From NCBI GenBank assembly GCA_947457615.1, contig CANGWK010000019.1:1-59949 (forward strand): a stretch of DNA of 59,949 bases. The letters run 5' to 3'. Source of the DNA: Flavobacteriaceae bacterium. GTDB lineage: Bacteria > Bacteroidota > Bacteroidia > Flavobacteriales > Flavobacteriaceae. The notes under the pieces are model-generated. The model was given only the letters and a program-made list of their open reading frames with translations. It made no database searches and was not told the origin of the DNA. Every line of letters starts with the position of its first letter. Within the stretch, counting starts at the first letter, position 1. Of the stretch, positions 12,200 through 20,060 are shown piece after piece. A program made the translations under genes and the position numbers.

Positions 12200-12511
12200 A
12201 TGAACCCTGAGATAATTTTAAAAAAAATGGAAATTAAAGACAATACCTTCGCTAGACAATTTGAGACTTTAGTGGACGGAAAATTAATTTCCCTTGAATA
12301 TTCTTTTCAAGAAAAGAAAATTTTTCTAACTCGAATTAACGTTCCCGATGGCTTTACCGATGAAGATTTCATTATTGATTTATTAAAAAATATAATGGAA
12401 ATAGCCTATGAACGAAAACTAAAAGTAGTTCCTATTCTTCCTAAAATTGCTCTTTTTTTCAGAAAAAACATAACTTACCGAGATTTATTACCTCCAGGTA
12501 TTAAAATATAA
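12200..12511 (+). CDS. Small GNAT-like N-acetyltransferase (YjdJ type)
   Basis: A 103-residue protein resembling the short GNAT_YjdJ acetyltransferases. The family order is present: an N-terminal NTFARQFETLVDGKLISLEY strand pair, TRINVPDGFTDEDFI where longer GNATs bind acetyl-CoA, a helix ELA-like segment, and KVVPILPKIALFFRKN near the end. The normally conserved glycine-rich pyrophosphate loop is weak here (NVPDGFTDEDFI rather than VPxxxxGxGxG), so catalytic activity is uncertain. It is transcribed divergently from the hydrolase and followed after 74 bases by another small gene. Confidence 0.7.
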   Translation: MNPEIILKKMEIKDNTFARQFETLVDGKLISLEYSFQEKKIFLTRINVPDGFTDEDFIIDLLKNIMEIAYERKLKVVPILPKIALFFRKNITYRDLLPPGIKI

Positions 12512-12585
12512 TTTTACACAATTTCAAGTTTTAAAATCTAAATTAAATTTGGGTATATTTACTTTAGAAAATAGTATTTTACAAA

Positions 12586-12927
12586 ATGAAACTTGAAGAA
12601 TTAAATCAAAATGTCCTAGCTTTTTTCGAAACTATCGAAAAATATTATAGTTGTAAAACCGAAATTACAGAAGGTTTATTTTCTGAATTAAATAATTTAG
12701 ACGCAAATCTAACCACTTGGAATCTATCTAAGTTTGAATTAATTCGATCTGCATATAGAAAAAATGGTGGGAGATTTATGTTAGAGGGAGACAGCATGTA
12801 TTATGAAATTTCTGGCGAAAAAATAATAGACTTCAAGCAACCAGGCAGACATAAATTTGAATTTATAGAACAATACAGCGAAACTGTTTTCAGGATTACC
12901 AAAATTCGATTTCATAATAAATATTAA
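12586..12927 (+). CDS. Hypothetical protein, 113 residues
   Basis: I do not recognise a family. The protein is soluble with no signal peptide, has an N-terminal helix (ELNQNVLAFFETIEKYY) and alternating beta strands in the second half (RFMLEGDSMYYEIS, KFEFIEQYSETVFRITKI), which suggests a small alpha+beta fold. A TAAATTTG -7 element is 35 bases upstream (12544-12551), so it is expressed on its own. Its stop codon overlaps that of mtaB on the other strand (12924-12927). Confidence 0.6.
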   Translation: MKLEELNQNVLAFFETIEKYYSCKTEITEGLFSELNNLDANLTTWNLSKFELIRSAYRKNGGRFMLEGDSMYYEISGEKIIDFKQPGRHKFEFIEQYSETVFRITKIRFHNKY

Positions 12928-14240
12928 ACAAAATCCAATCGCACACTTCCGCCTTCATCAATTCGAGTTAGATTTATTTTGTGTAGAGTGTTTACTAAAT
13001 CTGGATTCCAAGGGGTTTTTACTTTTACATAATTCTCTGTAAAACCATGAATGTAGCCTTCTTTATTTTCGCCTTCAAATAATACAGTTCTGTAACTACC
13101 AATTTGACTTTCGTAAAAAGCACGACGTTTTTTAACCGATAATCCTCTTAGCATTTTGCTTCTTTTAGAACGCACATTCATTGGAACAACTCCTTCCATT
13201 GATGCCGCTTCGGTATTATCTCTTTCGGAATAAGAAAAAACATGCATATAAGAAATATCCATTTCATTCAGATAATGATAAGTTTCAAGAAAATCTTCAT
13301 TGGTTTCACCTGGAAAACCAACAATAACATCTACACCTATACAAGCATGGGGCATTACTTCCCTAATTTTGTTGACTCTTTCGGTATAAACTTCTCTCAA
13401 ATAGCGACGCTTCATTTTCTTCAAAATTTCATTGCTGCCAGATTGTAACGGAATGTGGAAATGCGGCACAAAAGTGCGGCTTTGGGATACAAATTCTATA
13501 GTTTCATTTTTCAATAGGTTTGGCTCTATAGAGGAGATTCGCAAGCGCTCTATTCCCTCAACTTCATCTAATGCTTTTACCAAATCTAGAAAAGTATGTT
13601 CGTGTTTTTTATTACCAAATTCTCCTTTGCCGTAATCGCCAATATTTACTCCCGTGAGCACAATTTCTTTAATGTTTTGTTTAGAAATTTCGGAAGCATT
13701 TTTCAAAACATTTTCTAAAGCATCACTTCTAGAAATTCCACGAGCTAAAGGAATAGTGCAATAAGTACATTTATAATCGCAACCGTCTTGTACTTTGAGG
13801 AAAGCTCGAGTTCGATCACCAATTGAATAACTCCCTACATAAAAGTCGGCTTCTTCAATCTCGCAAGAATGCACTTCACTCCTATCGTTTTTAGTAAGGT
13901 CGTTTATATAATCTGTAATTTTAAATTTTTCGGTAGCTCCCAAAACTAAATCAACTCCATCTACAGATGCTAATTCTTCGGGTTTTAATTGGGCATAGCA
14001 ACCAACAGCAGCAATAAATGCTTTATCGTTTAGCTTCATTGCTTTCTTTACTATTTGTTTAAATTGTTTGTCGGCATTTTCAGTAACCGAGCAGGTATTG
14101 ATAACATACATATCGGCGACTTCTTCAAAGTCAACGCGATCAAATCCTTCGTCTTGAAAATTTCTTGCGATAGTAGAAGTTTCGGAGAAATTCAGTTTGC
14201 ATCCTAAAGTGTAGAATGCTACTTTTTTTTTGTTTTCCAT
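12924..14240 (-). CDS. mtaB: tRNA t6A37 methylthiotransferase MtaB
   Basis: A radical-SAM methylthiotransferase of about 438 residues that converts t6A to ms2t6A at position 37 of ANN-decoding tRNAs. The N-terminal domain binding the second cluster has Cys residues in TLGCKLNFSE, NTCSVTE and AAVGCYAQ; the radical-SAM motif is CDYKCTYC near 153-160. The C-terminus carries a TRAM-like segment. The GCKLNFSETSTIARNF start separates MtaB from MiaB and RimO. The open frame extends to 14252, but the Met at 14240 gives the usual MENKKKVAFYTLGCK start. Confidence 0.93.
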   Translation of the reverse strand: MENKKKVAFYTLGCKLNFSETSTIARNFQDEGFDRVDFEEVADMYVINTCSVTENADKQFKQIVKKAMKLNDKAFIAAVGCYAQLKPEELASVDGVDLVLGATEKFKITDYINDLTKNDRSEVHSCEIEEADFYVGSYSIGDRTRAFLKVQDGCDYKCTYCTIPLARGISRSDALENVLKNASEISKQNIKEIVLTGVNIGDYGKGEFGNKKHEHTFLDLVKALDEVEGIERLRISSIEPNLLKNETIEFVSQSRTFVPHFHIPLQSGSNEILKKMKRRYLREVYTERVNKIREVMPHACIGVDVIVGFPGETNEDFLETYHYLNEMDISYMHVFSYSERDNTEAASMEGVVPMNVRSKRSKMLRGLSVKKRRAFYESQIGSYRTVLFEGENKEGYIHGFTENYVKVKTPWNPDLVNTLHKINLTRIDEGGSVRLDFV

Positions 14241-14310
14241 AAATAAACTCAACCAATGAAATCGTTGTCAAAAAATTGAGTGCGCAAATTTAGGCAAAAA
14301 AATAAAATAC

Positions 14311-14360
14311 CCACAGATTCACAGATTAAAATAACTTTAAAAATCTATGAATCTTTGGCT
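14311..14360. repeat. Palindromic intergenic repeat, copy 1
   Basis: CCACAGATTCACAGATT is followed after a short AT spacer by AATCTATGAATCTTTGG, an imperfect inverted repeat. A related copy lies at 41406-41451. Such CACAGATT/AATCTGTG elements recur between genes in Flavobacterium as far as I remember. Confidence 0.55.
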
Positions 14361-14373
14361 AAACTATTCAAAA

Positions 14374-15549
14374 TTATTCTTTTCTGTATTTTTTAGTTGC
14401 ATCAAAAACATGTTCTAATATTGTGGCATCGTCTTCCGTGAATTCAACATTACGACGCGCCATTACAATTTTAGCAGTTTGAAATGCTTTGCTGGTTAGG
14501 TAAGTTGAAAATCCAGATGCTCCTCCCCAAGAATAACTAGGAACAAAATTTCTAGGAAAACCTGCTCCAAAAATATTTGCGCTCACACCTACAACAGTTC
14601 CTGTATTAAACATTGTGTTAATGCCGCATTTACTATGGTCGCCCATCATTAATCCGCAAAATTGCAGACCGGTTTTTGCAAAATTTTCAGTTTCGTAACT
14701 CCACAATTTTACTTCTTCGTAGTTGTTTTTTAAGTTCGAATTATTGCTGTCGGCACCAATATTACACCATTCACCAAGAACAGAATTTCCAAGGAATCCG
14801 TCATGGCCTTTATTAGAATATCCGAAAAGAACTGAATTATTAACTTCCCCACCAATAACCGAATGTGGCCCAACTGTTGTTGCTCCGTAAACTTTGGTTG
14901 CTAATTTTACTTTCCCAAATTCGCATAAAGCAAAAGGCCCTCGAATTACAGATCCTTCCATAATTTCAGAATTTTTACCAATATAAATAGGACCTGTGGA
15001 TGCGTTTAATGTCACAAATTCTAGTTTGGCTCCTTCTTCAATAAAAATATTTCCTGGCGCAATCGCATTAACCGATTTCGGAATGGACTCAGAAGTTCTA
15101 TCTTCAGTAATTAGTTCGAAATCTTCTCGTAAAGCCGAATCATTTTTAGAGAAAATATCCCAATTGTTTTCTACAGTTAGACAATCCTCCGAGTACTCAA
15201 TAATTTCATAGGTATCAAAATCTACTTCTTCTTGTGAATCGTTGGTATAAAAAGCAATAAGTGTATCTCCTTTAAAAATAGCTTGATTTTTTTGCAAATT
15301 TATCACCATTTCAACAAGTGAATTCTTTGGTAAAAAAGAAGCATTAATCATTACATTATTTTCAAGTTCTACCATCGGATATTTTAACGAAAGATATTCT
15401 TCAGTTAAAGTCGTGGTAGTTAACCCTAAATGTCTTTCCCATTTTTCACGTATGGTTAAAATTCCAATTCGAATTTCAGCTACAGGTCTTGTAAACGTAA
15501 ATGGTAAAAGTGCATCACGGACAGTTCCGTCAAAAAGTATGTAGTTCAT
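14374..15549 (-). CDS. GlmU-like sugar nucleotidyltransferase family protein
   Basis: A 391-residue protein of the GlmU-like family found in Bacteroidota. The N-terminus (ILFDGTVRDALLPFTFTRPV) resembles a nucleotidyltransferase domain, but the classic GxGTRM loop is not there, so nucleotidyl transfer is doubtful. The C-terminal half (from about 170) is a left-handed beta-helix of hexapeptide repeats with runs such as IGKNSEIMEGSVIRGP and SVIGGEVNNSVLFGYS, the fold of UDP-sugar acyltransferases. It probably acts on a nucleotide sugar. A small hairpin precedes it. Confidence 0.78.
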   Translation of the reverse strand: MNYILFDGTVRDALLPFTFTRPVAEIRIGILTIREKWERHLGLTTTTLTEEYLSLKYPMVELENNVMINASFLPKNSLVEMVINLQKNQAIFKGDTLIAFYTNDSQEEVDFDTYEIIEYSEDCLTVENNWDIFSKNDSALREDFELITEDRTSESIPKSVNAIAPGNIFIEEGAKLEFVTLNASTGPIYIGKNSEIMEGSVIRGPFALCEFGKVKLATKVYGATTVGPHSVIGGEVNNSVLFGYSNKGHDGFLGNSVLGEWCNIGADSNNSNLKNNYEEVKLWSYETENFAKTGLQFCGLMMGDHSKCGINTMFNTGTVVGVSANIFGAGFPRNFVPSYSWGGASGFSTYLTSKAFQTAKIVMARRNVEFTEDDATILEHVFDATKKYRKE

Positions 15550-15565
15550 TTTTTATTTATTGGGG

Positions 15566-15585
15566 GGACAATCATCGTATTGTCC
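15566..15585 (-). other. Small hairpin in the leader of the GlmU-like gene
   Basis: GGACAAT at 15566-15572 pairs with ATTGTCC at 15579-15585 around a 6-base loop, next to a run of six G. It lies 16 bases upstream of the start at 15549 and could be a leader structure or operator. Confidence 0.35.
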
Positions 15586-15623
15586 TTTCATTTAGAGTTC
15601 AAAGTTACAAAAGTTTACTTCAT

Positions 15624-15651
15624 AAAAAAACCTTCCAAAAAATTGGAAGGT
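15624..15651 (-). terminator. Terminator of rpmE2
   Basis: ACCTTCCAA at 15630-15638 pairs with TTGGAAGGT at 15643-15651; the A-run at 15624-15630 becomes the T-run on the minus strand, 27 bases past the rpmE2 stop. Confidence 0.85.
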
Positions 15652-15677
15652 CTTAATAAAATTTGAACAAAATTAAT

Positions 15678-15929
15678 TTATTTACCGTGTTTGGCGTATT
15701 TAGTTTTGAATTTGTCAATACGTCCTGCAGTATCAATAAGTTTAGATTTACCTGTGTAGAATGGGTGCGATGTTCTAGAGATTTCCATTTTAAAAACCGG
15801 ATATTCAACTCCCTCGTGAGTAATAGTTTCTTTAGTTTCAACTGTTGATTTTGTGATAAAAACATCCTCGTTTGACATGTCTTTAAAAGCAACTAATCTG
15901 TAATTTTCTGGGTGAATTCCTTGTTTCAT
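15678..15929 (-). CDS. rpmE2: 50S ribosomal protein L31 type B
   Basis: An 83-residue ribosomal protein L31. It starts [15 protein letters not shown] and has the [24 protein letters not shown] core that bridges the ribosomal subunits. The zinc-binding CxxC pair of type A L31 is missing, so this is the zinc-independent type B, normal for Bacteroidota. It has a well-formed promoter (16035-16064) and its own terminator. A longer reading frame in another phase (15653-15892) is a shadow. Confidence 0.97.
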   Translation of the reverse strand: MKQGIHPENYRLVAFKDMSNEDVFITKSTVETKETITHEGVEYPVFKMEISRTSHPFYTGKSKLIDTAGRIDKFKTKYAKHGK

Positions 15930-16034
15930 TGTGTAAATCTTTTTATTTGTTATGAGGTAGTTTGTTGTGAAGCTTTTATAAAAAAAGGTATCAACCTACT
16001 ACAACTTTTAATTATTTGTTTTTATTTGAGTGTG

Positions 16035-16064
16035 CAAAAGTACAACTATTTTTTAATTATCAAA
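16035..16064 (-). promoter_or_regulatory. Promoter of rpmE2
   Basis: On the minus strand TTTG (16061-16064) is separated by 18 bases from TACTTTTG (16035-16042), matching the Bacteroidota -33 TTTG and -7 TAnnTTTG pair. This is the best-formed promoter in the window. Confidence 0.7.
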
Positions 16065-16120
16065 CAATTACTTTGTTTTTTTTAATTGGATCATATATTC
16101 AACAATAATGATGGTTTTTG

Positions 16121-16128
16121 TATATTTG
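16121..16128 (+). promoter_or_regulatory. -7 promoter element of the DUF4199 gene
   Basis: TATATTTG matches TAnnTTTG 24 bases before the start at 16152, giving a short leader. Confidence 0.55.
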
Positions 16129-16151
16129 TAAATTAATTAAAATTAAAAAAA

Positions 16152-16691
16152 ATGGAAACTAAAATTTCACCAGCTAAATCTGGTTTGCAACTTGGTTTAT
16201 TATTTGGTGTTATCATGGTGTTAGAATTTGTAATATCTTATATTATAGGTGTTGAAAAGCTAATTGGAAGTAGTTTTGGCGTTATAATAAATTTATTAAA
16301 TTACCTAATTTTACCTTTCCTTTTTATTTATTTAGGATGCTCAAATTACAAAAAATCAAATGATGGATTTGTTACTTTTTCTGAATGTTTAAAAATAGGA
16401 GTTTCAATTACTGTAATTGCAGCTTTAATATATGCAACCTTCAATTTAATCTTCAATTTAATTTTTCCAGATTTTGGTGAACAAATTCTTAGAATTACAA
16501 AGTCAGAAATTCTAAAAAAGAGTCCTAATATGACTGCCGAACAAATGGATATGGCCATTTCTATGACAAAAAAATTTATGAGTCAATACATTGTATTTCC
16601 AGTAACAATAGTCATGTATGCTTTTTTTGGATTGTTATATTCCTTTCTTGTTGGAGCAATCGTAAAAAAAGATTCTAATCAAAGTTTTTAA
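16152..16691 (+). CDS. DUF4199 family membrane protein
   Basis: A 179-residue inner-membrane protein with four hydrophobic segments (about 14-34, 45-63, 82-104 and 142-168). The KSGLQLGLLFGVIMVLEF opening, the FVTFSECLKIG loop between helices 2 and 3, and the ending match DUF4199, a Bacteroidota family of unknown function. In related genomes it often precedes a GT2 glycosyltransferase gene, and here that gene starts 5 bases later, so the two are probably translated from one message and may form a membrane complex. Confidence 0.85.
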   Translation: METKISPAKSGLQLGLLFGVIMVLEFVISYIIGVEKLIGSSFGVIINLLNYLILPFLFIYLGCSNYKKSNDGFVTFSECLKIGVSITVIAALIYATFNLIFNLIFPDFGEQILRITKSEILKKSPNMTAEQMDMAISMTKKFMSQYIVFPVTIVMYAFFGLLYSFLVGAIVKKDSNQSF

Positions 16692-16696
16692 ATTTA

Positions 16697-17656
16697 ATGA
16701 ATTTATCCATAATCATCCCATTATTAAACGAACAAGAATCGTTGCCAGAATTACATTCTTGGATTGTGAAAGTCATGAATGCTAACGATTATTCCTATGA
16801 AGTTATCTTTATCGATGATGGAAGTACCGATGGTTCTTGGCACACAATTGAAGAACTTAATGCTAAAGATTCAAATGTAAAAGGGATCCGTTTTTTAAGA
16901 AATTACGGGAAATCTCAGGCTTTACATGCTGGTTTTAATAAGGCATTAGGTGACGTTATTATTACCATGGATGCCGATTTACAAGACAGTCCGGATGAAA
17001 TTCCAGAACTTTATGATATGGTTACCAAAGGTAATTATGATTTAGTTTCAGGGTGGAAAAAGAAACGCTACGATAATGCGGTTACTAAAAACCTTCCATC
17101 TAAATTATTTAATTGGGCTGCTAGAAAAACTTCGGGAGTTTATTTGAATGATTTTAATTGCGGATTGAAAGCTTACAAAAATATTGTTATTAAAAACATT
17201 GAAGTTTCAGGCGAAATGCACCGTTATATTCCGGTATTAGCAAAAAATGCAGGATTTGGTAATATTGGAGAAAAAGTAGTCATCCACCAGGCAAGAAAAT
17301 ATGGCGAATCTAAATTTGGTATAAGCCGTTTTATTAATGGTTTTTTAGATTTAATAACTATTTGGTTTTTGTCACGATATGGAAAAAGACCAATGCACTT
17401 TTTTGGGGCAGCTGGAGTTTTAATGTTTATTATTGGACTTTTATCTACTGGATTTATAATTGTTTTCAAATTAATTAAGCTTTTTATTCTTCATGAGCCT
17501 ACTATTTTGGTTGCTCAAAATCCGCTTTTTTATATTGCCTTAACTTCCATGATTATTGGATCGCAATTATTTCTTGCTGGATTTTTGGGAGAAATAATTC
17601 TTCGAACAAAAAACAATGAAGAACGGTATAAAATTGCTAAGAAAATAAATTTATAA
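16697..17656 (+). CDS. GT2 family glycosyltransferase, DPM1/GtrB-like
   Basis: A 319-residue polyprenyl-phosphate glycosyltransferase. The catalytic GT-A domain (1-225) has IDDGSTDGSW near 42-51, the metal-binding MDADLQDSPDE near 95-105 and the acceptor motif FNCGLKAYK. Two long hydrophobic segments follow (about 233-260 and 275-303), as in GtrB-type enzymes that transfer glucose or mannose to undecaprenyl phosphate. The sugar cannot be read from the sequence. It follows the DUF4199 gene by 5 bases. Confidence 0.9.
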   Translation: MNLSIIIPLLNEQESLPELHSWIVKVMNANDYSYEVIFIDDGSTDGSWHTIEELNAKDSNVKGIRFLRNYGKSQALHAGFNKALGDVIITMDADLQDSPDEIPELYDMVTKGNYDLVSGWKKKRYDNAVTKNLPSKLFNWAARKTSGVYLNDFNCGLKAYKNIVIKNIEVSGEMHRYIPVLAKNAGFGNIGEKVVIHQARKYGESKFGISRFINGFLDLITIWFLSRYGKRPMHFFGAAGVLMFIIGLLSTGFIIVFKLIKLFILHEPTILVAQNPLFYIALTSMIIGSQLFLAGFLGEIILRTKNNEERYKIAKKINL

Positions 17657-17733
17657 GTAAGTGTCTGACTATAGGTGTTGCCCTAAAAAGTAATTCTTTA
17701 AGGTAACAAATGTTGCCTTAAACATATTAAAAG

Positions 17734-18222
17734 ATGGAAATAGAAGTTATTCAAAATAAAATTCATGAAGTAAGAGGTTGCAAAGTTATGTTAGACTTTG
17801 ATTTGGCAACACTTTATGAAATTGAAACCAAAGTTTTTAAACAAGCCATTAAAAGAAATTTAAATAGATTTCCAAAGGATTTCATGTTTGAATTGTCTCA
17901 AAATGAATTTGACAGTTTGAGGTCACAAATTGTGACCTCAAACAGAGGTGGAACAAGATTTATGCCTTTTGCCTTTACAGAACAGGGGGTTGCAATGCTT
18001 TCAAGTGTTTTAAAAAGTGATAAAGCAATAGATATTAACATTTCAATTATGCGAACATTTGTAGCAATTCGACAATTTGCATTGAATTACTCTGAATTAC
18101 AAAATAAAATAATGGAAATAGAAGGTCAATTTCCTGAAATATACAATGTCTTAAATTACCTAGTTGAAAAAGACACTAACAATACCGATAAAGAACGAAC
18201 GAAAATAGGTTATAAAAAATAA
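17734..18222 (+). CDS. ORF6N domain protein
   Basis: A 162-residue protein with an ORF6N domain over about 1-115: VRGCKVMLDFDLATLYEIETK, NRFPKDFMFELSQNE and RFMPFAFTEQGVAMLSSVL are all present. ORF6N is a phage and plasmid DNA-binding domain related to KilA-N; chromosomal copies are common in Bacteroidota but their role is unknown. The C-terminus (about 120-150) is a probable coiled coil. The gene breaks up an otherwise ordered run between the glycosyltransferase and the phosphohexomutase and is followed by a structured element, which suggests it was inserted. It contains its own GAGGTCACAAATTGTGACCTC palindrome (17929-17949), which might be chance. Confidence 0.85.
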   Translation: MEIEVIQNKIHEVRGCKVMLDFDLATLYEIETKVFKQAIKRNLNRFPKDFMFELSQNEFDSLRSQIVTSNRGGTRFMPFAFTEQGVAMLSSVLKSDKAIDINISIMRTFVAIRQFALNYSELQNKIMEIEGQFPEIYNVLNYLVEKDTNNTDKERTKIGYKK

Positions 18223-18235
18223 AGTTTACAAATAG

Positions 18236-18316
18236 GCTTAGCCCTGATAGAAGCGGCATCCTTATTTTGCTTTTTTTTCAAAAGCAAAATAAGATAGAGC
18301 GGATAGCAGGAATAGC
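18236..18316 (+). ncRNA. Structured intergenic element (Flavobacteria-type repeat)
   Basis: An elaborate hairpin. The outer stem is GC..CCTG (18241-18246) with CAGG..GC (18307-18316). Next comes a symmetric, purine-rich internal loop with AGAAGCGG on one side and AGAGCGG on the other. The inner stem is 14 bp (18261-18274 with 18279-18292), CTTATTTTGCTTTT against AAAAGCAAAATAAG. I remember the CCTGATAGAAGCGGCATCC ... GATAGAGCGGATAGCAGG pattern as widespread between genes in Flavobacteria; it may be the Rfam Flavo-1 motif, but I cannot check. It could be a 3' processing or attenuation element, as no T-run follows. Confidence 0.6.
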
Positions 18317-18332
18317 TTCATAAAAAAAGAAT

Positions 18333-20060
18333 ATGCAACTAGAACAAAATATTTTAGACAAAGCAAATGAGTGGCTAACCCCAACTTTTGACCAAGAAAC
18401 ACAAGAAGCCATTCACGAAATGATGACTAACTCTCCAAAAGATTTAGAAGAGAGTTTTTATAAAAATTTAGAATTTGGTACTGGTGGAATGCGCGGAATT
18501 ATGGGTGCAGGAACCAATAGAATTAACAAATATACTTTGGGTAAAAATACCCAAGGGATTTCAGATTATCTTAAAAAATCCTTTCCTGGAGAGGATTTAA
18601 AAGTGGTGATTGCTTACGATTGTCGCCATAATAGCGATACTTTGGCTAAAACGGTTGCCGATGTTTTTTCGGCTAATGGAATTCAGGTGTATCTTTTTTC
18701 GGATATGCGTCCTACTCCCGAGTTATCGTTTGCCTTAAAATATTTGAAATGCCATGCCGGAATTGTATTGACGGCTTCTCATAATCCGCCAGAATATAAT
18801 GGCTACAAAGTATATTGGCAAGATGGTGGGCAACTAGTTCCGCCACAAGATTCGGAAATTATTCAAGTGATTGAAGCGCTTCCGTATGAGAATATTAAGT
18901 TTGATGCCAATGAAAAATTAATTGAATATATAGACACTGAGGTTGATGCCGCTTTTGCAAAATCTACTATAGAAAATGCAAGTTTTAATACTCCTGTTGC
19001 TGCTAAAGAAAATTTAAAAATTGTTTATACTTCCCTTCATGGAACTTCGATAAAATCGATTCCTGGAGTTTTGGCTAAGGCGGGATATACCGATGTAAAT
19101 ATAGTTGCAGAACAAGAAGTTCCTGATGGGGATTTTCCTACTGTAATTTCGCCAAATCCAGAAGAACCAGAGGCCTTATCTATGGCTATGGCTCTTGCAG
19201 ATAAAGTTGGAGGAGATATTGTAGTTGGTACCGACCCAGATTCTGACCGTTTAGGAGTGGCGGTTCGGGATACTAATGGCAAAATGACTTTGTTAAATGG
19301 AAACCAAACTATGGTTGTAATGACGGCTTTCCTTTTAGAACAATGGAAACGTGCTGGTAAAATAACTGGCAAACAATTTATAGGAACTACTATTGTTTCT
19401 ACCCCAATGATGCTAGAACTTGCTGCTGCCTATGACGTGGAATGTAAAGTTGGATTAACTGGTTTTAAATGGATTGCAAAATTCATAAAAGATTTTCCAG
19501 AATTAGAATTTATTGGTGGTGGCGAAGAAAGTTTTGGATTTATGGTTGGTGATGCTGTTCGCGATAAAGATGCTGTTGCAGCAACTTTGTTAGTATGTGA
19601 AATTGCAGCACAAGCCAAAGCAGCAGGCAGTTCCTTATACCAAGAACTTTTAAACTTGTATGTGGATTTCGGATTTTATAAAGAACATTTAATTTCTTTA
19701 ACCAAAAAAGGCATCTCTGGATTGGAAGAAATTAATCAAATGATGGTAAGCCTTCGCGAAAATCCAGTTAATGAAATTAATGGAGAACGTGTTGTATGTA
19801 TTGAAGATTACAAAAATGCTACCGCTAAAAATAGGTTTACTGGGGAAGTAGATCCAATAAACATTCCTAAATCGGATGTGTTGATTTATTATTTAGAAGA
19901 TGGATCTAAAATTTGTGCTCGCCCTAGCGGAACCGAACCAAAAATTAAATTCTATTTTAGTGTAAATGCACCTTTGGATGCTATAGAAAATGCTGCAGAA
20001 GTTGAAAATGAATTAGACGAAAAAATTAAAAATATAATTGCTGCTATGCAGTTGAACTAA
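18333..20060 (+). CDS. Phosphohexomutase (phosphoglucomutase/phosphomannomutase)
   Basis: A cytoplasmic alpha-D-phosphohexomutase of 575 residues that moves phosphate between C1 and C6 of a hexose. The phosphoserine loop LTASHNPPEYNGYK is near 145, the metal loop GTDPDSDRLG near 299, the sugar-binding loop GGGEESFGF near 394 and the phosphate-binding loop RPSGTEPKIKF near 529. It is the long form typical of Bacteroidota and Firmicutes PgcA. It can feed sugars to the glycosyltransferase upstream. Its stop overlaps the ATG of the ABC gene by one base. Confidence 0.93.
   Translation: MQLEQNILDKANEWLTPTFDQETQEAIHEMMTNSPKDLEESFYKNLEFGTGGMRGIMGAGTNRINKYTLGKNTQGISDYLKKSFPGEDLKVVIAYDCRHNSDTLAKTVADVFSANGIQVYLFSDMRPTPELSFALKYLKCHAGIVLTASHNPPEYNGYKVYWQDGGQLVPPQDSEIIQVIEALPYENIKFDANEKLIEYIDTEVDAAFAKSTIENASFNTPVAAKENLKIVYTSLHGTSIKSIPGVLAKAGYTDVNIVAEQEVPDGDFPTVISPNPEEPEALSMAMALADKVGGDIVVGTDPDSDRLGVAVRDTNGKMTLLNGNQTMVVMTAFLLEQWKRAGKITGKQFIGTTIVSTPMMLELAAAYDVECKVGLTGFKWIAKFIKDFPELEFIGGGEESFGFMVGDAVRDKDAVAATLLVCEIAAQAKAAGSSLYQELLNLYVDFGFYKEHLISLTKKGISGLEEINQMMVSLRENPVNEINGERVVCIEDYKNATAKNRFTGEVDPINIPKSDVLIYYLEDGSKICARPSGTEPKIKFYFSVNAPLDAIENAAEVENELDEKIKNIIAAMQLN

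Noticed and set aside
15653..15892. 79-codon frame over rpmE2
   Set aside because: It is a shifted-frame shadow of the L31 gene; the L31 frame at 15678-15929 has the conserved sequence.
17929..17949. GAGGTCACAAATTGTGACCTC palindrome inside the ORF6N gene
   Set aside because: It is a good dyad but lies inside the coding region and encodes ordinary residues; without other copies it cannot be called an operator.
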